Shown one piece after another: positions 1 through 6,007 of a stretch of DNA of 13,580 bases. The DNA lies in NCBI GenBank assembly GCA_050944915.1, contig JBMNRY010000058.1, positions 1 to 13,580 on the forward strand, read 5' to 3'. The notes under the pieces are model-generated. The model was given only the letters and a program-made list of their open reading frames with translations. It was not told the DNA's origin and did not search any database. Each line of letters starts with the position of its first letter. Within the stretch, counting starts at the first letter, position 1. A program made the translations under genes and the position numbers. Source of the stretch: JBMNRY01 sp050944915. GTDB lineage: Bacteria > Bacillota > Limnochordia > JAAZLZ01.

Positions 1-245
1 TGAAAATCATGCTGCAGGTCCATGAGCAAATCGCTTAAGCCCTTTACATGATGATTATAGATCAAAGTGACCGTTCCCGCTACTTCTTCACCAAGTTCCC
101 ATTCCCGCTGGACCAGGTAGTCCCGGCTGAGATCCCGAATGGCCTCGGAGCGGTTAGCATAGCCCTTTCCTTCGATGATCCGATCGAAGCGTTTTAACAG
201 ACGGGGGTTAATGGAAACGCCAAAACGAACCAACTTTTCCACCAT
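1..245 (-). CDS. nikR: Nickel-responsive regulator NikR (3' partial, C-terminus off the left edge)
   Basis: NikR is a ribbon-helix-helix DNA-binding repressor that senses Ni(II) and shuts down nickel uptake genes. Eighty-one residues are visible. The N-terminus (about residues 3-45) has the RHH pattern: a short strand KLVRFGVSIN, then LLKRFDRIIEGKGYANRSEAIRD. The ACT-like metal-binding domain begins near residue 55 with the family pattern GTVTLIYNHH. His79 in LQHDF lies where E. coli NikR has its first nickel ligand (His76); the other His and Cys ligands lie beyond the edge. The start is the ATG at 243-245, directly after the trxB stop (TAGATG), with GGGGAG upstream as ribosome binding site. 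The arrangement implies translational coupling and one trxB-nikR transcript. Call made from family motifs; fairly sure. Confidence 0.88.
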   Translation of the reverse strand, partial: MVEKLVRFGVSINPRLLKRFDRIIEGKGYANRSEAIRDLSRDYLVQREWELGEEVAGTVTLIYNHHVKGLSDLLMDLQHDF

Positions 246-1172
246 CTACTTCTCCCCTAACTCAACCAAATATTTTTCCGCTTCCACCGCGGCGACGGCA
301 CCATCACCAACGGCGGTCACCACTTGTCTTAAGGGGGTGGTGCGAACATCCCCGGCGGCAAAAACACCCCGCTGGTCAGTGGCCAAATGGCCGTCGGTGA
401 TCACATATCCCTCTTCATCCAGTTGAACTTGTCCACCTAACCAGTCGGTATCGGGGGTGTTCCCGATATAAATAAACAAGCCTTGTATCTTCAGCTCTTC
501 CTGGGATCCACCGGTGGGGTCTCCCAAAAGAAGCCCGTGGACCAGTTGGTCACCGGTGACCCTCAGGGGGACTTTGTTCCAAAGGATTTCGATCTGGGGA
601 TGGTCCAGGACCCTTTCTTGGAGGATCTCTGTGGCCCGCAAGCGATCTCGACGATGGATGAGATAGACTTTACGGGCAAATCTAGTCAAGAAGAGGGCTT
701 CTTTCACCGCCGAATCGCCGCCGCCGATAACGGCCACATCCTTATCGCGGAAAAAAGCTCCATCACAGGTGGCACAATAGGAAACACCTCGACCCAAAAA
801 CTCTCTTTCGCCGGGAATACCCAATTGGTTCGGCCGAGCGCCGGAGGCGATGATCACCGCTGGAGCCTTGAGGGATCCCATGGAGGTATCGACCACATAG
901 GTTTTACCCTCCCGGCGTAAGCCCTGGGCCTCCCCCAGCTGAATCTCGACCCCAAATTGACGGGCCTGGCTCTCCATTTGGTCCATCAATTGCGGTCCGG
1001 TGATACCATGGGGAAACCCGGGATAATTCTCGATCTGATCGGTATAGCGGGCCTGACCACCACAGAAGGCCTTTTCTAAAAGGACCGTCCGCAGCCGGGC
1101 CCGACCGGCGTAAAGGGCAGCGCTTAAACCGGCGGGGCCACCGCCGACGATGAGTAAGTCATACCTGGTCAA
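246..1172 (-). CDS. trxB: Thioredoxin-disulfide reductase
   Basis: FAD-dependent flavoprotein that passes electrons from NADPH to thioredoxin in the cytoplasm. It is 308 residues, the normal length of the low-molecular-weight bacterial enzyme. Visible motifs in order: FAD-binding GGGPAG (10-15), redox-active CATC (133-136) inside SYCATCDGAFF, NADPH-binding GGGDSA (150-155), phosphate-binding HRRDRLRA (173-180), and a second FAD motif AAGDVR near the C-terminus. The HRRDR motif argues for NADPH rather than the ferredoxin-dependent variants. Translation starts at TTG: the site AAAGGAGG lies seven bases upstream and no better start is near. It is the first gene of a two-gene unit with nikR, whose ATG abuts its stop codon. 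Confidence 0.96.
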   Translation of the reverse strand: MTRYDLLIVGGGPAGLSAALYAGRARLRTVLLEKAFCGGQARYTDQIENYPGFPHGITGPQLMDQMESQARQFGVEIQLGEAQGLRREGKTYVVDTSMGSLKAPAVIIASGARPNQLGIPGEREFLGRGVSYCATCDGAFFRDKDVAVIGGGDSAVKEALFLTRFARKVYLIHRRDRLRATEILQERVLDHPQIEILWNKVPLRVTGDQLVHGLLLGDPTGGSQEELKIQGLFIYIGNTPDTDWLGGQVQLDEEGYVITDGHLATDQRGVFAAGDVRTTPLRQVVTAVGDGAVAAVEAEKYLVELGEK

Positions 1173-1389
1173 TCTGTATCCTCCTTTGATAGCCTACTTT
1201 CCTAATAAATAATTCCCCGCCAAGGGCCTAGCCCCTTTTTGGGTTCCGCCATCATCTGGCTGGCTTTCCTGTCGCTCCCAAAGTAAATGTTCCCATTCCC
1301 TAAAGATGGTGGACGCATTTTGGAAACAAGTCTTAGCAGCATGGGATTTCCCCAGTATTGCTAGGCAAGCCAGCTCGTCCCCCCCTTAT
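1173..1389. other. Divergent intergenic region upstream of trxB
   Basis: No gene is supported here. The trxB ribosome binding site lies at its left end. A small hairpin (AAGGG / CCCTT, about 1222-1237) followed by TTTTT on the plus strand looks like a weak terminator, but no plus-strand gene lies upstream of it; on the minus strand it would fold in the trxB leader. I looked for T-box signatures (the AGGGTGG and ACCGCG elements) in the minus-strand leader and did not find them. No trxB promoter with acceptable -35 and -10 boxes could be picked out. Confidence 0.45.
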
Positions 1390-1418
1390 GTATATATGTC
1401 AAGCAGTGTGAAAAACTA
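1390..1418 (+). promoter_or_regulatory. Candidate forespore-type (sigma F/sigma G) promoter for the spoVT unit
   Basis: GTATA at 1390-1394 is followed after 14 bases by TGAAAAACTA at 1409-1418. The latter agrees with the sigma-F -10 consensus GGNRANAMTW at every position but the first. The same stretch can be read as a sigma-G -10 (AAAACTA, versus CATNMTA) 17 bases after the -35. The predicted start of transcription falls just before the GGAGG of the 51-codon gene at 1444. In Bacillus subtilis spoVT is made in the forespore under sigma G, so the placement fits. The sigma-F spacer is one base short and one position differs, so this remains a candidate. Confidence 0.45.
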
Positions 1419-1443
1419 TGAACACAAATGGAGGTGCCATTCG

Positions 1444-1599
1444 GTGCAAAAACCCGTACAAATCAAATACGCAGAGCTCTCAGCCGATGGTTTACGGGAG
1501 TTGGCCAATGCTGAGCTGAAGATCAACGAAAACCTCCGCCAACAGAATCGTGGGGAACAGATTTACCTGTTGGCTGTCACCCGGACAGATAAAACCTGA
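1444..1599 (+). CDS. Small protein of unknown function (51 aa) upstream of spoVT
   Basis: I do not recognise this protein. The GTG start is chosen because GGAGG (1431-1435) sits nine bases upstream. The open frame extends further 5' to 1306, but that part overlaps the candidate promoter and has no ribosome binding site. The product is hydrophilic and mixed in charge, with no cysteine, signal peptide or membrane segment. It has a likely amphipathic helix (SADGLRELANAELKINENLR) followed by a short hydrophobic strand (EQIYLLAVT). It ends 29 bases before the spoVT ATG and has no terminator behind it, so the two are probably cotranscribed, perhaps in the forespore. It could be a small regulator or a sporulation protein; that is inference from position only. 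Confidence 0.55.
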   Translation: MQKPVQIKYAELSADGLRELANAELKINENLRQQNRGEQIYLLAVTRTDKT

Positions 1600-1628
1600 C
1601 TCGATAAATGCGGAAAGGGAGTGGGGAA

Positions 1629-2153
1629 ATGAAGGCAACAGGAATCGTCAGGCGCATCGACAGTCTAGGACGCATAGTAATTCCCATGGAAATCCGCCGA
1701 ACCTTACGGATCCGTGAAAACGATGCCTTAGAGATATTCACCGATCGAGAAGGTGAAATAATTTTCAAGAAGTATTCACCTATCGCCGACTTAGACGAGT
1801 TCGCCCAAGAATACGCCGATTCGCTTTTCGAATCGACGGGACATATAGCCCTCATAGCTGACCGAGATGAGATCATCGCCATTGCCGGAGCTTCAAAGAA
1901 GCAATTCATCGGCAAGACCCTAACTTCCGATGTGGAACAACTCATCGAAGGACGTCAAGCCGTTGTGGTCAACGATGCCGATACTCCCCTCGTCGATGAT
2001 TATATCGTTCAACATAAAGTTCTCGCACCCATCATCCATAACGGCGATTTAGTCGGGGCCGTCATCCTCATTTCGGAAGAAAAGGAGCTTGGTGAGCTGG
2101 AAATGAAGCTATGCGAAACGGCTGCCGACTTCCTGGCCAAACAACTAGGTTAA
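1629..2153 (+). CDS. spoVT: Stage V sporulation regulator SpoVT (AbrB-type)
   Basis: Transcription factor that tunes sigma-G-dependent genes in the developing forespore. At 174 residues it is close to the 178 of the B. subtilis protein. The N-terminal swapped-hairpin AbrB domain is plain (about residues 3-49): ATGIVRRIDSLGRIVIPMEI, then RRTLRIRENDALEIF, with the arginines that contact DNA. A GAF-like domain follows (about 55-172), including HIALIADRDEIIAIAG and a C-terminal helix ETAADFLAKQL. The start is the ATG giving MKATGIV, the family N-terminus; an upstream in-frame ATG at 1608 would add seven residues absent from the family. AAAGGGAG precedes it. A strong terminator follows. Confidence 0.93.
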   Translation: MKATGIVRRIDSLGRIVIPMEIRRTLRIRENDALEIFTDREGEIIFKKYSPIADLDEFAQEYADSLFESTGHIALIADRDEIIAIAGASKKQFIGKTLTSDVEQLIEGRQAVVVNDADTPLVDDYIVQHKVLAPIIHNGDLVGAVILISEEKELGELEMKLCETAADFLAKQLG

Positions 2154-2173
2154 GCTGCTCCGTTTGTCCTTTG

Positions 2174-2205
2174 ACCGTTGGGAGAGACCTCCCAACGGTT
2201 TTTGT
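2174..2205 (+). terminator. Intrinsic terminator of the spoVT unit
   Basis: A perfect ten-base-pair stem, CCGTTGGGAG (2175-2184) with CTCCCAACGG (2189-2198), has a four-base loop AGAC, and A2174-T2199 can extend it. TTTTTGTTTT follows directly. It lies 20 bases past the spoVT stop codon. Confidence 0.92.
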
Positions 2206-2215
2206 TTTGGCGAGG

Positions 2216-2245
2216 TTGACGGATCCCTTTAATTCTCGGTACAAT
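2216..2245 (+). promoter_or_regulatory. Sigma-A-type promoter of the chrA-feo cluster
   Basis: TTGACG (2216-2221) and TACAAT (2240-2245) are separated by 18 bases. Each box differs from the consensus by one base. The start of transcription would fall near 2252, giving a leader of about 25 bases before the chrA ATG, with AAAAGGAG as ribosome binding site. No obvious Fur or metal-regulator operator overlaps it. Confidence 0.8.
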
Positions 2246-2276
2246 GGAACTATCATGTGCAAAAAAGGAGTCAATT

Positions 2277-2864
2277 ATGTCTAGGCCAAAAGCAAAATTT
2301 ACCGAAATTTTGTCGTCTTTTTTTAAGATCGGCGCCTTTACCTTCGGTGGTGGGTTGGCCATGCTCCCCCTCATCGAACGGGAGGTCATCGAACGCCGGG
2401 GCTGGGTAGATAAAGACGAGATCCTCGACATTTACGCCCTTTCCCAAACGGTGCCGGGGGTTATCGCCGTCAATTCGGCCATGCTCATCGGCTATCGACT
2501 CCGGGGGATCCCCGGCGCGATCACGGCTTCCATCGGCGTCATCAGCCCCTCTTTGATCATCATCATCCTTATCGCCATGCATTTCGACCAACTCATGGCC
2601 AATGCAGTCATCGCCAAAGCCATGGATGGAATCCGAGCTGCAGTGGCCGCTTTGATTTTAACGGCAGCCGTGCGAGTGTGCCGCCGAACCATCAAGAATC
2701 GGGCCACCTTGGGGATCGCCCTGATGGCCTTTTTGTTGACTAGTTTCACCAATCTCAACGTAGTCTTTATCTTCATCATCGCCGGCTACTTTGGATACCT
2801 CATGTACAAAGCAGCTGAAAACCAATCGGGTCCTAGTCAACATACCTCCCCACTAGAAAGGTGA
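2277..2864 (+). CDS. chrA: Chromate/anion transporter, short-chain CHR family, first subunit
   Basis: Membrane protein of the CHR (ChrA) superfamily, 195 residues: a half-size form that works as one of a pair. The conserved N-terminal block FFKIGAFTFGGGLAMLPLIE (about residues 16-35) and the second block TVPGVIAVNSAMLIGYRLRG are both clear. About five hydrophobic segments follow. Family members export chromate by proton exchange; the natural substrate in a strict anaerobe may be another oxyanion. The ATG at 2277 is preferred to the one at 2244, which lies inside the promoter -10 box, and it follows AAAAGGAG. A second CHR gene starts five bases after the stop. Confidence 0.9.
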   Translation: MSRPKAKFTEILSSFFKIGAFTFGGGLAMLPLIEREVIERRGWVDKDEILDIYALSQTVPGVIAVNSAMLIGYRLRGIPGAITASIGVISPSLIIIILIAMHFDQLMANAVIAKAMDGIRAAVAALILTAAVRVCRRTIKNRATLGIALMAFLLTSFTNLNVVFIFIIAGYFGYLMYKAAENQSGPSQHTSPLER

Positions 2865-2869
2865 GTTCC

Positions 2870-3436
2870 ATGTTACTCTATCTAAATATAATCTTCATTT
2901 TCTTCAAAATCGGCTTGTTGACTATCGGTGGAGGCTACGCCATGCTGCCTTTGATCCAAAAGGAGCTTATTAGCCGGGGTTGGTTGTCGGCCCGGGAGTT
3001 CGTCGACATCGTGGCCATCGCGGAAATGACCCCGGGGCCCATCGCCATTAATGCCGCCACCTTCGTCGGTTATCGCCTCGACGGTGTCCTAGGCTCCATC
3101 GCGGCCACCACATCCATCGCACTGCCTTCTTTCCTATTGATCATCCTCCTGTCCAAGTTTCTAGAGCAGTTCGAGACGAGCCCTGTGGTCCAGGGAGCTT
3201 TCCAGGGTATTCGCCCGGCGGTAGCCGGATTGATCGCCAGTGCTGCCATCTACATTTCCTATACGGCCCTAGTGGGTTTTGGTCTGGGCAGCGGCAACTG
3301 GTGGCAGGGCCTGGCCAACACAAACCCTGTGCAGCTGGCCATTACCGTGATCATTTTTATCAGCTTGCAAAAGACGAAACTCCATCCCATTGCCGCCATT
3401 ATCCTGGCCGGGATAACGGGGGTCATCTTCCTTTAA
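2870..3436 (+). CDS. chrA: Chromate/anion transporter, short-chain CHR family, second subunit
   Basis: Second half-size ChrA protein, 188 residues, paralogous to the preceding gene. It carries the same two blocks: FFKIGLLTIGGGYAMLPLIQ near the N-terminus and EMTPGPIAINAATFVGYRLD further on. Several membrane segments follow, ending in a very hydrophobic C-terminus. Adjacent pairs of short CHR genes encode two subunits thought to insert in opposite orientations and form one transporter. The start is taken at ATG 2870, because AAAGGTGA lies just upstream and the family begins there; a GTG at 2861 overlapping the previous stop is possible but lacks a ribosome binding site. It is followed by a 66-base gap and the feo genes. 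Confidence 0.9.
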   Translation: MLLYLNIIFIFFKIGLLTIGGGYAMLPLIQKELISRGWLSAREFVDIVAIAEMTPGPIAINAATFVGYRLDGVLGSIAATTSIALPSFLLIILLSKFLEQFETSPVVQGAFQGIRPAVAGLIASAAIYISYTALVGFGLGSGNWWQGLANTNPVQLAITVIIFISLQKTKLHPIAAIILAGITGVIFL

Positions 3437-3502
3437 GCCTCGAATAGTAGTTGCTGTCCATGCATAGATATTAACAACCTTTCCCGCCAAAGGATGAGGA
3501 AC

Positions 3503-4000
3503 ATGGGCAGCAAACTAGTGGTTTTGATCGGGCACCCTAACGTTGGGAAAAGCGTGATTTTCAATTTTTTCACCGGTGGCCGTGCCCAGGTTTCTAACTA
3601 CCCGGGCACGACGGTGGAAATCACCAGGGGCCGCCTCATCCGAGGAGATCTCCATTTGGAATTCCTCGACACCCCCGGCATCTACTCCCTTTGTCCCCTC
3701 ACCGCCGAAGAGGCCATCACCCGCCGCATCCTCTGGGAGGCAAAACCCGATCTATTGATCCATGTCATCGATGGAAAGAACCTGGTGCGCAGCCTCCCCC
3801 TGACCTTCCAACTCCAAGAAACGGGTCTACCCCTCTTGCTGAACATGAATATGATGGACGAAGCCGCAAAACTAGGCTTATCCTTCGATCTCAACGGCTT
3901 AGAAAAAATCTTAGGCCTCAAAGTCATCCCCACCGTCTCCACCAAAGGCCAAGGAATGGAGCAATTGCTGCAACAGGTGATGAACCATGTTAACCTATGA
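3503..4000 (+). CDS. feoB: FeoB G-domain protein (free GTPase half of a split ferrous iron transporter)
   Basis: Cytoplasmic GTPase of 165 residues matching only the N-terminal G domain of FeoB. Motifs: P-loop GHPNVGKS (10-17), G2 region YPGTT (34-38), G3 DTPG (56-59), G4 NMMD (116-119) in the form typical of FeoB rather than NKxD, and G5 STKG (146-149). It has no membrane segment. The helical regulatory domain and the channel are encoded by the next gene, whose ATG lies 14 bases inside this one. The ATG at 3503 is preferred to 3494 because AGGATGAGG precedes it at a workable distance. The two products probably reunite to couple GTP binding to iron uptake; that is inferred from the fused proteins. 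Confidence 0.88.
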   Translation: MGSKLVVLIGHPNVGKSVIFNFFTGGRAQVSNYPGTTVEITRGRLIRGDLHLEFLDTPGIYSLCPLTAEEAITRRILWEAKPDLLIHVIDGKNLVRSLPLTFQLQETGLPLLLNMNMMDEAAKLGLSFDLNGLEKILGLKVIPTVSTKGQGMEQLLQQVMNHVNL

Positions 4001-5390
4001 GCCCTCCATAGAACGACTGATTGGTTCCATCGTGAATCACCTGAAAGGGGACTATCCTTTTCACAAAAGGTCTGTGGCGATCCTTCTCCTCCAAGAGGAT
4101 CCCGAAATCTGGCGGACGGTGGCCCAGCGGGAAGGAAAGAACTGGTCCCAAATCGAAACCGTGCTCCAGCGGCGACTTCGGCAAAGTCCGAGGCCTGCCT
4201 ACATAATCGCCCAAAACCGATTGCGCCAAGGGACCCTTATCGGAGACCAAGTCATCAGTTATAGTAAAAGTCGCCCTTCCCTGACTAATTTTCTAGATCA
4301 GCTCACCCTCTGGCCCCCTACGGCCTATCCCCTGGCCTTGGCCCTCCTATATTTCGGCCTTTACCGTTTCGTCGGCCGCCTCGGAGCCGGTTCCTTAGTC
4401 GATTTCTTGGAAAGGGAAATCTTTTCCCTCCGACTCCTGCCCCTGGTCCAGAGTTGGATCGCTGGTGGGCCCCATTGGTTTCAAGAATTCCTTTTGGGCG
4501 ATTTCGGTCTCCTGTCCTTGGGGCTGCGCTATGCCGTAGCCATCATTCTGCCCATCGTCGCCAGTTTCTTTTTCTTCTTTAGCCTCTTGGAAGACACCGG
4601 CTATCTACCAAGACTTGCTTTGTTATGTGATCGGTTATGCAAAGAGTTAGGCCTTAATGGTCGAGCGGTCATTCCCCTAACCCTAGGGCTGGGCTGCGCG
4701 ACCATGGCTACCATCGTTACCCGCACCCTAGAAAGCAACCGGGAACGCATCATCGCCACCTTCTTGTTAGCTTTAGCCATACCCTGTTCAGCTCAACTAG
4801 GCCTAATCCTGGCTTTGTTGAGCCATTCACCGCCGGCTTTGGTCCTTTATGTCCTCATCATGGCCCTAGTCTTCTTAGGTGCCGGCCAGGCTGCCCACCG
4901 CTTCTTGCCCGGTGAAATCAGCAACTTCTATATGGAGCTGCCTCCCCTGCGCTGGCCTGTCTTGAGCAATATCGTGATGAAAACGACCAATCGGATCACC
5001 TGGTACCTAAAGGAAATCATCCCCGTCTTCATCGCCGTCAGCCTTACCCTCTACGGAGCCCAAACCTTAGGCTTCCTACCGATTTTAATGGAATCATTGC
5101 AAGGGCCGATGACGGCCTTAGGGCTCCCTCCGGAGTTGGGACGAATTTTTCTTTTAGGTTTTTTTCGCCGGGATTACGGGGCTGCCGGTCTTTACGATTT
5201 GCAGGAAATCCTTACTCCCCAACAACTGATGGTGGCAGCAACCACTTTGACCCTCTTTGTACCCTGTTTGGCCCAAGTGAGTGTCATGGTTAAAGAACGG
5301 GGTCTACTGGCCACCACCATCATCATCGGCCTTGTTTTCTCCACCGCCTTCGGTACCGGATTTCTTCTAAATCTTCTCTTAGGGGGATGA
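3987..5390 (+). CDS. feoB: FeoB membrane component (helical domain plus ferrous iron channel), variant gate motifs
   Basis: Inner-membrane part of the split FeoB, 467 residues. Residues 1-90 are soluble and helical and resemble the regulatory domain that follows the G domain in fused FeoB, so the split lies at the domain border. The membrane part begins near residue 112 with about eight helices. Family landmarks: LEDTGYLPR (201-209), GLGCATMA (234-241), IPCSAQLG (265-272), RRDYGAAG (394-401) and FVPCLAQ (424-430). Textbook FeoB has gate motifs like GFGCNVP and MSCGARL; here they read GLGCATM and IPCSAQL, keeping both cysteines. AGGTGA lies six bases before the ATG, so the gene has its own start and is not a frameshift. 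The feoA stop-start junction (ATGA) follows. Confidence 0.88.
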   Translation: MLTYEPSIERLIGSIVNHLKGDYPFHKRSVAILLLQEDPEIWRTVAQREGKNWSQIETVLQRRLRQSPRPAYIIAQNRLRQGTLIGDQVISYSKSRPSLTNFLDQLTLWPPTAYPLALALLYFGLYRFVGRLGAGSLVDFLEREIFSLRLLPLVQSWIAGGPHWFQEFLLGDFGLLSLGLRYAVAIILPIVASFFFFFSLLEDTGYLPRLALLCDRLCKELGLNGRAVIPLTLGLGCATMATIVTRTLESNRERIIATFLLALAIPCSAQLGLILALLSHSPPALVLYVLIMALVFLGAGQAAHRFLPGEISNFYMELPPLRWPVLSNIVMKTTNRITWYLKEIIPVFIAVSLTLYGAQTLGFLPILMESLQGPMTALGLPPELGRIFLLGFFRRDYGAAGLYDLQEILTPQQLMVAATTLTLFVPCLAQVSVMVKERGLLATTIIIGLVFSTAFGTGFLLNLLLGG

Positions 5391-5392
5391 AG

Positions 5393-5626
5393 ATGTTCTC
5401 CAAGAAGGGGCCCCTACCTTTGACCGCCTGGCCTGTAGGCCAAGGGGGGATGATTACCGAATTGAAAACGGAGGATAAAGGCCAACTACAAAAACTAATC
5501 AGCCTTGGCCTCATACCCAATGTGGAAATCATCCTCCTGCGCAACCGACCCTGTTGGATTGTCCAGGTTGGTTTTACCAGGCTAGCCCTCGATGCTGAGT
5601 TGGCGGAAATAATCATGGTGGGATAA
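5393..5626 (+). CDS. feoA: Ferrous iron transport protein A
   Basis: Small cytoplasmic SH3-like protein of 77 residues, the usual size, that assists FeoB. The pattern PLTAWPVGQGGMITELKTED, then LQKLISLGLIPNVEIILL and a final strand region GFTRLALDAELAEIIMV, is typical of FeoA: a conserved (S/G)LG(L/I)xPG-like turn, here SLGLIPN, and a C-terminal strand with A(L/E)xxxIxV. Two ATGs are in frame. The second (5393) sits six bases after AGGGGG and is preferred; the first (5387) overlaps the feoB stop as ATGA and touches the same site. FeoA follows FeoB here, whereas in E. coli it comes first. Confidence 0.88.
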   Translation: MFSKKGPLPLTAWPVGQGGMITELKTEDKGQLQKLISLGLIPNVEIILLRNRPCWIVQVGFTRLALDAELAEIIMVG

Positions 5627-5649
5627 AAAATAGGGGGTTTTCCCCCTAT
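5625..5649 (-). terminator. Hairpin terminator, strongest in the minus direction
   Basis: ATAGGGGG (5630-5637) pairs with CCCCCTAT (5642-5649) around a TTTT loop. On the minus strand the stem is followed by six Ts. On the plus strand it lies four bases after the feoA stop but has only TCCTTT behind it, so it is at best a weak terminator there. It would stop minus-strand transcripts coming from the azgA side. Confidence 0.7.
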
Positions 5650-6007
5650 CCTTTGATGGCGATGCTCCATATTCAGGCCTAAACTATTACCCCAGTTATT
5701 ACTGTTCTTCAGGAAAGGAATTCCAGGTATCCCTACCATTGATCATGATTTTCCATTCCCAACAGCGATCTCCCACCTAGGACATGGGTCGAGGACAGAT
5801 ATTACGACCATCCCACCCCTGTCCCATATCCATGCAAACCTTCTCGGTCCCAAGACCCTTTACATTACACTTTATTCTCCCGGGCCCCTTGTTTTAAGGG
5901 AAGACTCGACGGCGATCTATCCATTAGTTCCCAACAGCGAAGATTGCCCGCCCTATCGACCTCACCCAAAGGGGGCCAAGATCTCTCTGGTCGGGAGGGC
6001 AATGCTC
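5650..6007. other. Gap of about 360 bases between convergent genes; no convincing gene
   Basis: No open frame with a ribosome binding site was found on either strand. The stretch holds several short hairpins (for example CCCTT/AAGGG at about 5887-5901 and GGTC/GACC near 5845), a bulged inverted repeat just past the azgA stop (about 5945-5962 with 5991-6004), and a 13-base direct repeat. The minus-strand terminator at 5625-5649 lies at its far end. It does not match tmRNA, RNase P, SRP or 6S RNA signatures that I looked for. It could be a long azgA 3' untranslated region, a small RNA gene on the minus strand, or gene remains. Confidence 0.5.
5756..5940. repeat. Degenerate direct repeat, cores at 5756-5768 and 5928-5940
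   Basis: TTCCCAACAGCGA occurs exactly twice, 172 bases apart. With gaps, similarity extends to roughly 40 bases around each core. Read on the minus strand both cores can encode Arg-Cys-Trp-Glu, but in frames that differ by one and without clean open frames around them. This is either a duplicated structural element or the remains of a duplicated coding segment. Confidence 0.5.

Noticed and set aside
483..920. Plus-strand open frame of 145 codons inside trxB
   Set aside because: Antisense shadow of a clearly coding gene, with no ribosome binding site or recognisable protein.
1173..1300. T-box leader for trxB
   Set aside because: The conserved antiterminator bulge sequence and specifier features were not found.
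1306..1443. 5' extension of the 51-codon gene to ATG 1306
   Set aside because: No ribosome binding site, low-quality sequence, and it runs through the candidate promoter.
2244..2276. ATG at 2244 as start of the first chrA gene
   Set aside because: It overlaps the -10 box TACAAT, so it would not be transcribed; the ATG at 2277 has AAAAGGAG.
3987..4000. Frameshift as the cause of the split FeoB
   Set aside because: The second frame has its own ATG with AGGTGA at good distance and the break is at a domain border.
5650..6007. tmRNA, RNase P, SRP or 6S RNA in the gap
   Set aside because: None of the conserved sequence signatures of these RNAs could be found on either strand.
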